A DNA stretch of 64,000 bases from UBA10205 sp035289625. Lineage in GTDB: Archaea; Iainarchaeota; Iainarchaeia; Iainarchaeales; Iainarchaeaceae. The stretch is from positions 1 through 64,000 of the forward strand of contig DATDWP010000006.1 in assembly GCA_035289625.1 (NCBI GenBank). The letters run 5' to 3'. The position numbers were made by a program, and so were the translations under genes. The notes beneath the pieces are model-generated. The model made no database searches and was not told the origin of the DNA. It was given only the letters and a program-made list of their open reading frames with translations. Positions 48,437 through 56,650 of the stretch are shown piece after piece (position 1 is the stretch's first letter; the number at the start of each line of letters is the position of its first letter).

Positions 48437-49137
48437 CTCTTTGCCTCCAATTTCGCTGCAATATCTTGCGAGAGCCTCACATCATTTGTTGCGGCGAGCG
48501 CGTCAACTGCTGCTGCGACAAAATCAAGAGTTGATGCTGTGTTTCCGCGGCACTTGCTCCAGACATCCCTAATCCCGACAAATTTCATTACATCTTTTAT
48601 TTTATCCCCAACAACAAGCCCGGTGCCCCTTGGCGCCGGAAGCAAGCTCACACGCACTGAAGATGAATTTCCATCCACTTTGAACGGGATTGAGTGCTGC
48701 TCTTTGCAGCGGCACGCCCAACTTCCGCACCCTTTTCTCACTTTTCTTAATGCAAGTTTTGCGGTGCGTGTTGCCTTTGTAATTGCCGGGTATCTTTCCT
48801 TATCTTTTGCAGTGCCAAGCCCAATATAGCTCTCTCCATCGCCAATTAGCACTGATGCCCTAAAAGAAAAGCTTCTTCCCTGCCTTGTAATTCTTGCTGT
48901 TTTTCTAAATTCAACAAGTTTGTCCCTAATATCCGGCAAGAGCATGTCTGCAATCTCAGGCTCCATTACCTTATAGCCTTTTGCAAAAAAATCATCCATG
49001 CTTGTAATCTCCCCGTCCTTTACCATTTTTCCGATTCGTGTTGATGGCACCCACTCAGAGATAGCTTTTTGCTTATCCCCCTCCCTTCTAACCTGCCTTT
49101 CAGCTTCAGTCTCAGCTCGCCTTTCCCTTTTTGCCAT
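48433..49137 (-). CDS. rps5: 30S ribosomal protein uS5
   Basis: 234 residues: Arg/Glu-rich N-terminus, dsRNA-binding-like part (ARITRQGRSFSFRASVLIGD) and the LPAPRGTGLVVGDKIKDVMKFVGIRD block (in parts). It belongs to the 30S fidelity region with uS4. ATG at 49137 follows GGGTGA; an ATG three codons earlier is less well placed. Between uL18 and uL30. Confidence 0.95.
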   Translation of the reverse strand: MAKRERRAETEAERQVRREGDKQKAISEWVPSTRIGKMVKDGEITSMDDFFAKGYKVMEPEIADMLLPDIRDKLVEFRKTARITRQGRSFSFRASVLIGDGESYIGLGTAKDKERYPAITKATRTAKLALRKVRKGCGSWACRCKEQHSIPFKVDGNSSSVRVSLLPAPRGTGLVVGDKIKDVMKFVGIRDVWSKCRGNTASTLDFVAAAVDALAATNDVRLSQDIAAKLEAKR

Positions 49138-49142
49138 TTTTT

Positions 49143-49652
49143 TCACCCAAACTCCTTATCTAATGCAGATTTTGCCTGGTCGAAATTTTTTACAACCTGC
49201 TCGCTTATGTGCTTTCCGCTAAACCTATCGGCTTTAGGGAAAACTTTTTCATCGCATGGGATTTTCATTCCGGCATCAATTGCCCCTTTTAGCGCTGCAA
49301 ATATCCTGCTGCCATGAACAGGGGAGCAGAGCCCAATATCCAAAACCGCATCCTTGCTTTTTGCACTTTTAAGTGCTTTTTTTGCGCACGCATAGCCGGC
49401 TAGATATGCCGCCGGCAAATTGCCTGTATGACCGCTCCATCCGAATTTTTTGAGCCCTCTTGTTGAAAAGAAACTTTCCACAATATCCCCTGCAGGTTTA
49501 TAAGTTACAAGTTCAACAACTGTGCCGTTATTGGATTTTCTAACAACCAATCTTTGCTTAGATGATTTTAGAAGGGCTAGCCTTTTTTTGTAATCTGTTT
49601 TCATCTCCCTTCTTCGCCTGAACTTGACCTTGTATGTTGGACTTGTACTCAC
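49143..49652 (-). CDS. rpl18: 50S ribosomal protein uL18
   Basis: 169 residues: KVKFRRRREMKTDYKKRLALLKS at the start (5S rRNA contact), YLAGYACAKKALKS and GAIDAGMKIPC. It binds 5S rRNA with uL5. The start is GTG at 49652, overlapping the eL19 stop as GTGA with GAGGGG upstream. Next gene is uS5. Confidence 0.95.
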   Translation of the reverse strand: MSTSPTYKVKFRRRREMKTDYKKRLALLKSSKQRLVVRKSNNGTVVELVTYKPAGDIVESFFSTRGLKKFGWSGHTGNLPAAYLAGYACAKKALKSAKSKDAVLDIGLCSPVHGSRIFAALKGAIDAGMKIPCDEKVFPKADRFSGKHISEQVVKNFDQAKSALDKEFG

Positions 49653-50089
49653 TTGCTCGCCCCCTCAACCATTGTGTTCAGGTATTTTTTTCCCTTGAAA
49701 TAATTTCCCTTAACCATTAAGTAAATTTGCCTTGCCGGCTTTTTGAATTTCACGCCGCTCTTTTTCATCTCGCGTAAAACCCTTCTCTGGGCGCGTACAT
49801 TGCTAATCCAGCTCTTCCTTGCCCTTTTTCGCGCGCTCTTTGGGCCTGTTCGTTTTCCCCTACCGCTCTTGCGCCCCTTTCTTTTCTTTGCAAGCAAGAC
49901 CCTTGCCCTGCCCCTGCTTTGCAAGGCATCATTTCTCTTTTTTATTGTGCCCTGCTTTATTAGTGAACGCACGTCCTCTTTTGTCATTGCCTGAGCAATA
50001 CCTTCTCCATGTTCCGGGCTTATCCAAATCTTGGTTTGCCCAACTTTTAGAATACTGCTGGCAATTCTTCTTGCTTTTTTATCGTTCAT
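49649..50089 (-). CDS. rpl19e: 50S ribosomal protein eL19
   Basis: 146 residues, mostly helical and very basic: ARRIASSILKVGQTKIWISP, VRSLIKQGTI, GRGKRTGPKSARKRARKSW. ATG at 50089 follows AAGGTGA; a GTG three codons earlier is within that site. Bridge protein on the 50S back. Between eL32 and uL18 as usual. Confidence 0.95.
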   Translation of the reverse strand: MNDKKARRIASSILKVGQTKIWISPEHGEGIAQAMTKEDVRSLIKQGTIKKRNDALQSRGRARVLLAKKRKGRKSGRGKRTGPKSARKRARKSWISNVRAQRRVLREMKKSGVKFKKPARQIYLMVKGNYFKGKKYLNTMVEGASK

Positions 50090-50101
50090 GCTTTTCACCT
50101 T

Positions 50102-50917
50102 TTATGGGTTTAGGACCTTTATCCCTTTTTCAATTGCCTTATCAACAATCATTGTTTTTTTCCGGCTTCCAATCCCTGCAATTATTCTTATTGCAAAATC
50201 TTTAGGCACGCTTTCTAATTCTTTTATTGTTTTTATAGGGTGCTCGCGATAGCCGCTTGGATGAACATTTCTAACTTCTTTTGCAGTTGCATAACCAACT
50301 CGCGGCATATACCCATCAGATATCACTCGCTTAACATCAATTCCGCGCGGAACTCTCCATCTGTTCCACTTAGCAATACTTTTTTTGCGGATATTTCTCT
50401 TCCCAAACCTGCCCCTAAATGTTGGGTGTCCCATTTTGTGCAATACAATATCGCGGTTTTCCAAAACCCCTGTGCTCTTTTTCACAACAACTTTTCTTGA
50501 CTTTGCCTTCACTTTCTTCTCTTTTGGTTTTGCGGTTTCTTTTTTTTCAGTGGTTTTTTGCACAGTTGCTTTTGCCACTTCTTTTTTCTCTTCTTTTTGC
50601 TCTTTTGTGCTGTCTTTGTGCTCTGCATGGATATGATCTGCATGAGAGTGATCTGTGTGTTCGTGTGCATGATCGTGTGAGTGATCTGCATGATCATGTG
50701 CGTGTGTATCTTTGTGAGCATTATCTGCTGTCTGCGCTGCGTGCTTTTCTTTTGCAGGGGCTTTTGGCTCTGCTGCTTTTTTCTCAAGCGGCTTTACGCT
50801 CTGCTTTTTTTGAGGGCGTGATATTTCTGTTTCAGACTTTGCCTTTGCGCCCTTTGTTTTCTTTTCAATGTGGTCTTGCCAGTTTGCAGCTTCCTTACCT
50901 GTTTTTTTTTCAGCCAT
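50102..50917 (-). CDS. rpl32e: 50S ribosomal protein eL32 with long His/Asp-rich N-terminal extension
   Basis: 271 residues, about twice the usual core. The eL32 domain is the last 130 residues (KMGHPTFRGRFGKRNIRKK, WRVPRGIDVKRVISDGYMPR). In front lies a Lys/Ala/Glu-rich arm of about 140 residues, with about 15 histidines alternating with Asp, Ala and Ser at about 69-102 (for example HDHADHSHDHAHEH). Such stretches bind Zn, Ni or Cu in other proteins. Whether it is on the mature ribosome is unknown. Confidence 0.93.
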   Translation of the reverse strand: MAEKKTGKEAANWQDHIEKKTKGAKAKSETEISRPQKKQSVKPLEKKAAEPKAPAKEKHAAQTADNAHKDTHAHDHADHSHDHAHEHTDHSHADHIHAEHKDSTKEQKEEKKEVAKATVQKTTEKKETAKPKEKKVKAKSRKVVVKKSTGVLENRDIVLHKMGHPTFRGRFGKRNIRKKSIAKWNRWRVPRGIDVKRVISDGYMPRVGYATAKEVRNVHPSGYREHPIKTIKELESVPKDFAIRIIAGIGSRKKTMIVDKAIEKGIKVLNP

Positions 50918-50918
50918 T

Positions 50919-51455
50919 TTATATCACTTTTTTTGCCTTTGATACAATGTATATCCTGTCCTGGAAAATCCTAATGTCCTTACCCTTGACCCGTGTTACT
51001 TGTTCAAGGTTTGCAGCGCTCTGGCCCACATGTTCTTTATTTTGGCCGCGCACAGTGATGTCTTTTCCCTTCACTTCAATTTTTGTATCCCCGATTATTC
51101 TTGCCTTTCGCGGATGCTTTGCGCCGGCAAGGTTGTAAATTTCAACTCTATCGCCTTTTATTGTAACATTTAGCGGAAAGTGGCTATAGACAATTTCAAG
51201 CTTGTACTCATATACTGTAGATAGGCCCGCTATCAAATTTTTTATGTGCGAAGCCATTGTTTTTGCCTGTGCTAGCACGTTTCTCTTCTGCTTTTTAGCA
51301 TACACCTCTATTTCCGAATCCGTTTTTTTAAGGTACACATCAGAGTCCCTAAATGGCCGCACGTTCTTTTTACCGGATCCGCTGACAATTATTTCTGTGG
51401 GGGTAATTTGCACATCCACTCCTTGTGGTATCTTGATTTTTTCAACCGGCTGCAT
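50919..51455 (-). CDS. rpl6: 50S ribosomal protein uL6
   Basis: 178 residues, two repeated alpha/beta domains: VEKIKIPQGVDVQITPTEII, YSHFPLNVTIKGDRVEIYN and the C-terminal RVKGKDIRIFQDRIYI. It lies by the sarcin-ricin loop. ATG at 51455 is taken as start; in-frame ATG (51476) and GTG (51464) upstream overlap the uS8 gene and cannot be excluded. Upstream of eL32. Confidence 0.94.
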   Translation of the reverse strand: MQPVEKIKIPQGVDVQITPTEIIVSGSGKKNVRPFRDSDVYLKKTDSEIEVYAKKQKRNVLAQAKTMASHIKNLIAGLSTVYEYKLEIVYSHFPLNVTIKGDRVEIYNLAGAKHPRKARIIGDTKIEVKGKDITVRGQNKEHVGQSAANLEQVTRVKGKDIRIFQDRIYIVSKAKKVI

Positions 51456-51465
51456 TTCAATCACA

Positions 51466-51858
51466 CTAATAAACATAGGCAAGTAGCCTTCCCCCGGTAT
51501 TTTTCTCTTTTGCTCCCCGGTGCGTTAAGACACCTTGCGGAGTTGTAACTATTATTGTTCCAATATCATACGATGGTAAATATTTTTTCTCGAATTTTTC
51601 AAATTCATCCTTTTTTACGGCATAGCGTGGTTTTATTGCCCTGCATTCATTTATCCTTCCAACGAGCTTGACTTTGAAAAACCCATCCCTTCCATCCTCT
51701 ACAAATTCAAATGAACCAATATAGCCGCCCTCTTGCATTATCTTGAATATTTCCTTGAGCAGTCTGGAAGCTGGCCTTATTGTGCACTCCCTTTTTGATG
51801 CTGCCTCATTGTTCTTGAGGTTTGTCAGTGCGTCTGCAATCGGATCTGTTCGGCTCAT
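51466..51858 (-). CDS. rps8: 30S ribosomal protein uS8
   Basis: 130 residues with DPIADALTNLKNNEAASKRE at the N-terminus and the C-terminal VTTPQGVLTHRGAKEKNTGG that binds 16S helix 21. ATG at 51858 lies 9 bases after AGGAG; an ATG at 51864 is too close to it. Follows uS14 directly. Confidence 0.95.
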   Translation of the reverse strand: MSRTDPIADALTNLKNNEAASKRECTIRPASRLLKEIFKIMQEGGYIGSFEFVEDGRDGFFKVKLVGRINECRAIKPRYAVKKDEFEKFEKKYLPSYDIGTIIVTTPQGVLTHRGAKEKNTGGRLLAYVY

Positions 51859-51870
51859 ATCCATCAACTC

Positions 51871-52029
51871 CTAATCATACTTCCTAAAGCCCATTTTCTG
51901 CGCGTTGTCCTTGAAACATCTTCTGCAAATGTGCATGTTGTATCTTTTCATTACTCCTTTATGGGTTTTGCACATGTTGCAAATGCTTGGTTTTATTTTC
52001 CATCCCTTGTCCACTTTTTGCTCGCTCAT
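51871..52029 (-). CDS. rps14: 30S ribosomal protein uS14, zinc type
   Basis: 52 residues, the compact archaeal form, with CNMC (residues about 17-20) and CRRC (about 36-39) as a complete zinc site and the end GFRKYD. It binds the 30S head. The ATG overlaps the uL5 stop as ATGA. Confidence 0.95.
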   Translation of the reverse strand: MSEQKVDKGWKIKPSICNMCKTHKGVMKRYNMHICRRCFKDNAQKMGFRKYD

Positions 52030-52538
52030 ATAACTTCAACCCCGAATTTTTCGCGCACAAAATCAACTGCTTCATCTACTTTTATCAAATGCTTTTGTGA
52101 AACCCTCGATTTCCCCATCTTCCTCTTCTTCACCCTAAATCCGGGCCTCTCAAGTGTTACAAGTACATCAAACCCTCTAATGCCAAGTTTTGGGTCGTAT
52201 TTAATTTTCGGCAAATCAATATACTCTTTTATGCCAAACCCAAAGTTCCCGAATTTATCAAAGCTCTTCTTGTTCACTTTATTGTCCTTTGCAAAAAGGG
52301 CATCTTTCAAAAATTTATCCGCCTTTTCGCCGCGCAATGTAACCTTTGTCCCGATTGTTAACCCTTCCCTTATTCCCCAAGTCGGCTGCTTTATTTTGCA
52401 CGCAGTAAGAATAGGTTTTGCACCGGTTATTTTTTCAAGTATCTGGGCAGCCCTATCAAGCTCTTCCCCGGTCTTTCCGACTCCCATATTGACCGTTACT
52501 TTTGAAACCTTTATTTTTCTCATCGCGTTTTGATCCAT
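52026..52538 (-). CDS. rpl5: 50S ribosomal protein uL5
   Basis: 170 residues: VSKVTVNMGVGKTGEELDRA, KIKQPTWGIREGLTIGTKVTLRG and the FGIKEYIDLPKIKYDP loop. It anchors 5S rRNA in the central protuberance. AAGGTGA lies 4 bases before the ATG. Next to eS4 and uS14 as in other archaea. Confidence 0.96.
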   Translation of the reverse strand: MDQNAMRKIKVSKVTVNMGVGKTGEELDRAAQILEKITGAKPILTACKIKQPTWGIREGLTIGTKVTLRGEKADKFLKDALFAKDNKVNKKSFDKFGNFGFGIKEYIDLPKIKYDPKLGIRGFDVLVTLERPGFRVKKRKMGKSRVSQKHLIKVDEAVDFVREKFGVEVI

Positions 52539-52547
52539 AAATTCACC

Positions 52548-53273
52548 TTATGTTAGTGCCTCTATTTCGCTTTTTGCCTTTCCAATAACAAATACATTGT
52601 CAATTACTGTTTGGAACTTATTGCCCTTGTCTGAAAATTCCACAACCGTGTGGGTTTTAAGGGAGCCGTGTATTATCCCTTCAATTTTGACTGTTTTTCC
52701 AGTGTGCACTCCGCCCATAATGAACGCGCTGCTACCCTTATCCATTCCATACACTTCAAGTATTTTGTGGTCCGGTAGTGAGATTTTCACCGAATCCTCA
52801 ACACCGACATCCTCTTTTTTGAGTTCAATATTATACCCATCGCCGGTAGTGATCCAAATCTTGCCGCCAGCGCCAACCCTTTTTCCGGTGACTTTTGAAA
52901 TTTTAAAATCCGGTGATTTTGAATCAATTTTTTTTGCAACAAGCCTGCCTTTACTGTCAAAGAGCATCCTGTATTTTTGTGCGATCGGCAAAACTTCCAC
53001 TATATCAAATAATCCTACTGCAAACTCTCTTCCCTTGCGCGCTTTTCCGTTCACTTTTATATGGCCCTCGTGCAGAAGCTTTTTTGTCTCCTTCATGTCT
53101 CTTGAAATTTCAAGTAAATGCCTCATTGCAAATGAGAGCGGAACACTGTTTGTTTTGTTGTGTGCCCCCGGCTTATTTTTTGGAGTGAAAGTTTCCTGCT
53201 TTTTTGGGAAAAATCCCCTCACTGTCGGGGCTGAAATACTCTTTTGTATTTTTCTCTCTCCTCTATTTGCCAT
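52548..53273 (-). CDS. rps4e: 30S ribosomal protein eS4
   Basis: 241 residues: S4-like RNA-binding domain (TKKLLHEGHIKVNGKARKG) followed by a central KOW-bearing domain (MGGVHTGKTVKIEGII) and C-terminal VIDNVFVIG. Archaeal/eukaryotic 30S protein. Its ATG lies inside the uL24 3' end (overlap of 11 bases). Confidence 0.95.
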   Translation of the reverse strand: MANRGERKIQKSISAPTVRGFFPKKQETFTPKNKPGAHNKTNSVPLSFAMRHLLEISRDMKETKKLLHEGHIKVNGKARKGREFAVGLFDIVEVLPIAQKYRMLFDSKGRLVAKKIDSKSPDFKISKVTGKRVGAGGKIWITTGDGYNIELKKEDVGVEDSVKISLPDHKILEVYGMDKGSSAFIMGGVHTGKTVKIEGIIHGSLKTHTVVEFSDKGNKFQTVIDNVFVIGKAKSEIEALT

Positions 53274-53667
53274 TTTGTTTCACCGCCTTTTCCGATTTTT
53301 TACCTTTCTTTTTCAATCTGCGTGAGTCCTTTTCATCAAGTGCTACTATCAGCAATTTACTTGGGCGAAGAGGGATAAACCTCTCAGTGCCGTTGCTTTT
53401 CTTTGCAATAATCCCTTCAACTAAAACCATTCTCTTATTTCTCAAAACCTGTGTAACTTTGCCGCCCTTTCCAATTACTTTTGAATCTCCCCTCATAACT
53501 TTTACAGTATCGCCCTTTCGAACTTCAATGCTTCTTTTGCCAAGCTCGCTTCTTAGTTCTTTACTAAGATGTGCCGAAAAGTCCTTGTACGAAATGTGCA
53601 GAGGCTTATCATATCTCCACTTCCTCTGCCTTCTTGGCTTTGAACTTGTAACTTCTCTCATAACCAT
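53263..53667 (-). CDS. rpl24: 50S ribosomal protein uL24
   Basis: 134 residues: SSKPRRQRKWRYDKPLHISY at the start, KOW motif in IEVRKGDTVKVMRGDSKVIGKGGKV (in parts) and a basic C-terminal KKKGKKSEKAVKQ. 50S assembly initiator. AGGTG lies 8 bases before the ATG at 53667, directly behind the uL14 stop. Confidence 0.95.
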   Translation of the reverse strand: MVMREVTSSKPRRQRKWRYDKPLHISYKDFSAHLSKELRSELGKRSIEVRKGDTVKVMRGDSKVIGKGGKVTQVLRNKRMVLVEGIIAKKSNGTERFIPLRPSKLLIVALDEKDSRRLKKKGKKSEKAVKQNGK

Positions 53668-54066
53668 TTACACAACACCTGCGCTAATCCCTGCAATTTT
53701 TGGAAACCTCTCCCCAACTTCTTTTGCAACAACCCCTTTGACTTCAGAGCCTTTTGGAAGCCCTTTTTCATCTACAAGGACAACTGCATTGTCTTCAAAT
53801 TTTATGCGCGTGCCATCCGGCCTTTTGTATTCCTTTCTTACTCGGACAACAACTGCCTTCTCGACCTTTTTCCTAATTTCCGGCTTTCCTTTCTTTACAA
53901 CCACATTGACCATATCGGCAATGCCGCCCTTTGGCATTCCCTTCCTTCTTCCCTTGTACTTATACACTGTGATTATTTTCACTTCTTTTGCCCCGGAGTT
54001 GTCTGTGCAAAAACATATAGTCCCGTGCGTTAGGCCCCTTACAATGGAAGCGTTTATTGCCTTCAT
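53668..54066 (-). CDS. rpl14: 50S ribosomal protein uL14
   Basis: 132 residues, beta-barrel: RGLTHGTICFCTDNSGAKEV, the KAVVVRVRKEYKRPDGTRI strand pair and the end GVVAKEVGERFPKI. It lies at the subunit interface. Overlaps uS17 by 4 bases and abuts uL24. Confidence 0.96.
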   Translation of the reverse strand: MKAINASIVRGLTHGTICFCTDNSGAKEVKIITVYKYKGRRKGMPKGGIADMVNVVVKKGKPEIRKKVEKAVVVRVRKEYKRPDGTRIKFEDNAVVLVDEKGLPKGSEVKGVVAKEVGERFPKIAGISAGVV

Positions 54067-54407
54067 AGCGTTGCCCTCTTTACAATTTCAATTACAACAA
54101 AGCTTTTGGTCCTGCTAAGTTTTCTTGTCTCCCCAATTGTTACAATATCGCCTTCCTTTGCGCCGATACTGTCCGGGTTATGGGCCTTTACTTTGGATTT
54201 TGTTTTTTTATACCTCTCATATTTTGGCACATATTTTGTAATTATCCTCTCAACTGTCACTGTTTTTGGCGCCTTTGCGCTAACAACTAGCCCGGTTAAA
54301 ACAGAACCGCGCACGCTAAGATTTCGATTTTCCTCAACAACAACTATTGGCTTTTGAGATGTTGCGTGGTGTTCCTTTACGCTCTTGTTCTTTTCTTGGT
54401 GTTCCAT
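54063..54407 (-). CDS. rps17: 30S ribosomal protein uS17
   Basis: 114 residues: OB fold with RGSVLTGLVVSAKAPKTVTV, the YVPKYERYKKTKSKVKAHNP loop and GDIVTIGETRKLSRTKSFVV (last conserved block). N-terminal 20 residues are a charged extension. Primary 16S-binding protein. One base after rnp1. Confidence 0.95.
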   Translation of the reverse strand: MEHQEKNKSVKEHHATSQKPIVVVEENRNLSVRGSVLTGLVVSAKAPKTVTVERIITKYVPKYERYKKTKSKVKAHNPDSIGAKEGDIVTIGETRKLSRTKSFVVIEIVKRATL

Positions 54408-54701
54408 TCAATTACCCCTTTGTAATTTTACCCTCTGCTCCGGGCGGTATGCTATTTTTTTTCCATCCACTTTTGCAGTTTCATTTCCTATTATAAATTC
54501 AAATTCACATTCCTCTTTTGGCACCCACTTCTCTTCTGCGCCAACTTCCAAAACCAAAACATTGCGTGTCTCATCAATAACCCTTCCAACTATTCCTCTG
54601 CGTGAATGATCCGAGCTTTTTGTAACTTTTGCAACTAGCCCTATTAACTCGTGGAAAATAATATTTTCCTGCGTAATGCAATAGTTTTCCCCTTTAAGCA
54701 T
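54408..54701 (-). CDS. rnp1: Ribonuclease P protein component 1 (Pop4/Rpp29)
   Basis: 97 residues with the Rpp29 beta-barrel: NIIFHELIGLVAKVTKSSD, GIVGRVIDETRNVLVLEV and WVPKEECEFEF. It helps RNase P cut tRNA 5' leaders. It overlaps sui1 by 8 bases. Position between sui1 and uS17 is the archaeal standard. The RNase P RNA is not in the window. Confidence 0.93.
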   Translation of the reverse strand: MLKGENYCITQENIIFHELIGLVAKVTKSSDHSRRGIVGRVIDETRNVLVLEVGAEEKWVPKEECEFEFIIGNETAKVDGKKIAYRPEQRVKLQRGN

Positions 54702-54999
54702 CGATCAATTCCTCCTTGTACCCATCTTTTAACAAAATTTCCTTTACTGCACGCGCATGCTTTCCTTGGAGCACAATTTCTTTTCCTTTTGTTGTGCCGC
54801 CGCATGCGAGTTTTCTTTTCATTTCCTTTTCAAGCCGTTTTGCCTCGGATTCTTCTTCAAATCCGCTGACAAGAGTTACGATTTTTCCAAACCTTCTTGA
54901 AACAGTCCTCACTTTTATTTTCTGCTGCTCTTTGGTGATGTCACCAAATTCCAAGAGGTCTTTTGGAAGACCCGTAATCTTATCTATTTCAGGCGCCAC
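54694..54999 (-). CDS. sui1: Translation initiation factor aIF1 (SUI1)
   Basis: 101 residues: TVSRRFGKIVTLVSGFE, KRLEKEMKRKLACGGTTK and EIVLQGKHARAVKEILLKDGY, all diagnostic for SUI1. It monitors start-codon choice. The start is GTG directly after the uL29 stop, with GGTGAG 8 bases ahead. Its role in start selection is relevant to the possible AUA starts noted in this genome. Confidence 0.95.
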   Translation of the reverse strand: MAPEIDKITGLPKDLLEFGDITKEQQKIKVRTVSRRFGKIVTLVSGFEEESEAKRLEKEMKRKLACGGTTKGKEIVLQGKHARAVKEILLKDGYKEELIDA

Positions 55000-55221
55000 C
55001 TACTTGCTCACCCCGCTAGTTTGACTATTTTTCTCATTAATTATTGTAAGAAGCCTTGCAATCTGTCTTCTGGCATTTCTGATCTTTGAAGGCTTTTCTG
55101 CCCGTGTCCCGGATGAGATTGACGCCCTCTCTTTTGATAGTTCGGTTTTGAGAGTTAATATTTTCACTTCAAGCTCTTTTACCGAATTGTCCCTTAGCGG
55201 ATTTAGTTTTTTCCTACCCAT
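55000..55221 (-). CDS. rpl29: 50S ribosomal protein uL29
   Basis: 73 residues, a two-helix hairpin: LRDNSVKELEVKILTLKTEL and the basic KIRNARRQIARLLTIINEK. It sits by the exit tunnel, at the SRP docking site. AAGGTTTGA precedes the ATG. Four bases from uS3. Confidence 0.94.
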   Translation of the reverse strand: MGRKKLNPLRDNSVKELEVKILTLKTELSKERASISSGTRAEKPSKIRNARRQIARLLTIINEKNSQTSGVSK

Positions 55222-55225
55222 AAAT

Positions 55226-56179
55226 TCAAACCTTCTTCTCCTCTACTTTTGTTTCTGCTTTTCCCTCAACTTTGTGAGTGTGCTTTTTTTCTTCAGGTTT
55301 TGCATCCATTTTGTGCTCAACATGCTTTGCTTCACTATCAGCTGTTTTTGCTTTGTGCTCCTTGTGAGGTTTTGCGTCTTTATGTGCTTTTTGGGGCGCT
55401 ACTTTTTCTTTACCCTCTTCTTTTGGTTCTGCGCTTTTCTCAATTTTTTGCTCTTCTTTTTGCCCATCTACTTGCACTGTTTTCTCTTCTACTTTTTCAC
55501 TCTTTTGCGCTTCTTCTTGGGCTTTTTGGGAAGCAAGGGCTGCATCTTGCAATGTTGCCTTGAGTGCCGCTTCCCTTTTTTGTATATACGGGCCAACTTT
55601 TTCCTTATCGGGAAAAATGGTTTCCGGTCTTACAATCTTTACCTTTATTCCAATTGCCCCAACTTTTGGGTACGCAGGAGCGTGGCCATAATCTACAAGC
55701 TTTGCCTGTTCACCGACCTTTTTCATATAACCTGCGGCAACCCTTACCCTTCTCTTCCTTCCGCCCTTTCCTGCAAGTTTTCCGGAAACAACTATTTCAA
55801 CTCCCTGAGCGCCTGCATTTTGTATGTCTGCTAGGCCTTTGAACACAACACTTCTCCACGAAAACCCTTTCTCTATCAGCGCCTTGAACTTGTTTGCAAC
55901 AGCTTGCGCGTCAAGTTCTGGCCTTACTATTTCTCTTATTTCAAGCTGGGGATTATCAATACCAAATTTCTTTCCGATTGTGTCTGTTAGAAGGGCTATA
56001 TTGCTTCCGCTCTTTCCGATTGCAAGCCCCGGCCTTGTAACATTTACAACAATTCTTGTAACGAGCGGGGTTTTCATTATTTCCGATTTTGTAAACCCTG
56101 CCTTGTCCAGTTCTTTTGCTAGGTAATTATCAAGTTCGACCTTGCTAAGGCCCTGTTTTATGAACACTTTCTCAATCAT
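55226..56179 (-). CDS. rps3: 30S ribosomal protein uS3, long charged tail
   Basis: 317 residues. KH domain with TRPGLAIGKSGSNIALLTD and C-terminal domain with GVEIVVSGKLAGKGGRKRRV and VDYGHAPAYPKVGAIGIKV. The last 110 residues are a Glu/Lys/Ala tail with a run of histidines (HKDAKPHKEHKAK, KKHTHKVEG). The core is normal; the tail is about twice that of most relatives. Part of the mRNA entry site. Confidence 0.95.
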   Translation of the reverse strand: MIEKVFIKQGLSKVELDNYLAKELDKAGFTKSEIMKTPLVTRIVVNVTRPGLAIGKSGSNIALLTDTIGKKFGIDNPQLEIREIVRPELDAQAVANKFKALIEKGFSWRSVVFKGLADIQNAGAQGVEIVVSGKLAGKGGRKRRVRVAAGYMKKVGEQAKLVDYGHAPAYPKVGAIGIKVKIVRPETIFPDKEKVGPYIQKREAALKATLQDAALASQKAQEEAQKSEKVEEKTVQVDGQKEEQKIEKSAEPKEEGKEKVAPQKAHKDAKPHKEHKAKTADSEAKHVEHKMDAKPEEKKHTHKVEGKAETKVEEKKV

Positions 56180-56650
56180 TTACGCCACTTCCCTTACTAT
56201 TATTTCCAGGTGTGCAGATTTTGATTTCCTTCTCTTCCCTGAAATTCTTCCTTGTGATTGATATGAATTTCTTGCAAACCCTTGCGAGGCGAACATGTGC
56301 TGGATCAAAAGGTTCTCAGAATCAAGTCCCTTATAATCTGCATTTGACCTTGCAGCTTCCAAAAGTTCAATAAATGCCTTCACGCAGCGTGTTGGGTATC
56401 TTCCGCTTTTACTAAACCCTTTCGCATCGCCTTTTTTGTGCCCGACTTTTTTATTATACATTCTAAGCGGCAAAAATTCTTCCTTGCGTAATATCCTATT
56501 TAGGAATGCAAGCGCGCTATCTAACCTCTTTCCCTTTATGTTGGAAATAATTTCGAGGCTATATTTTAGCGAAACCGGGCGGTTTGTCATCATTGCCCTA
56601 GCAGTACTTTTTTGGTGCTGCACTTGCATTTGATAGTTTTTCTTAACCAC
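56180..56650 (-). CDS. rpl22: 50S ribosomal protein uL22
   Basis: 156 residues: MTNRPVSLKYSLEIISNIKG, AFLNRILRKEEFLPLRMYNKK and the extended beta loop that lines the exit tunnel (GRISGKRRKSKSAHLEIIV at its end). The start is GTG at 56650, 7 bases after GGAGGT in class 1 element C, overlapping the leader frame. Abuts uS3. Confidence 0.95.
   Translation of the reverse strand: MVKKNYQMQVQHQKSTARAMMTNRPVSLKYSLEIISNIKGKRLDSALAFLNRILRKEEFLPLRMYNKKVGHKKGDAKGFSKSGRYPTRCVKAFIELLEAARSNADYKGLDSENLLIQHMFASQGFARNSYQSQGRISGKRRKSKSAHLEIIVREVA

Noticed and set aside
53204..54118. 304-codon open frame on the plus strand opposite uL24 and uL14
   Set aside because: It spans several certain ribosomal genes in antisense, and its Phe/Ser/Leu-rich product is a shadow of Lys/Glu-rich coding on the other strand.
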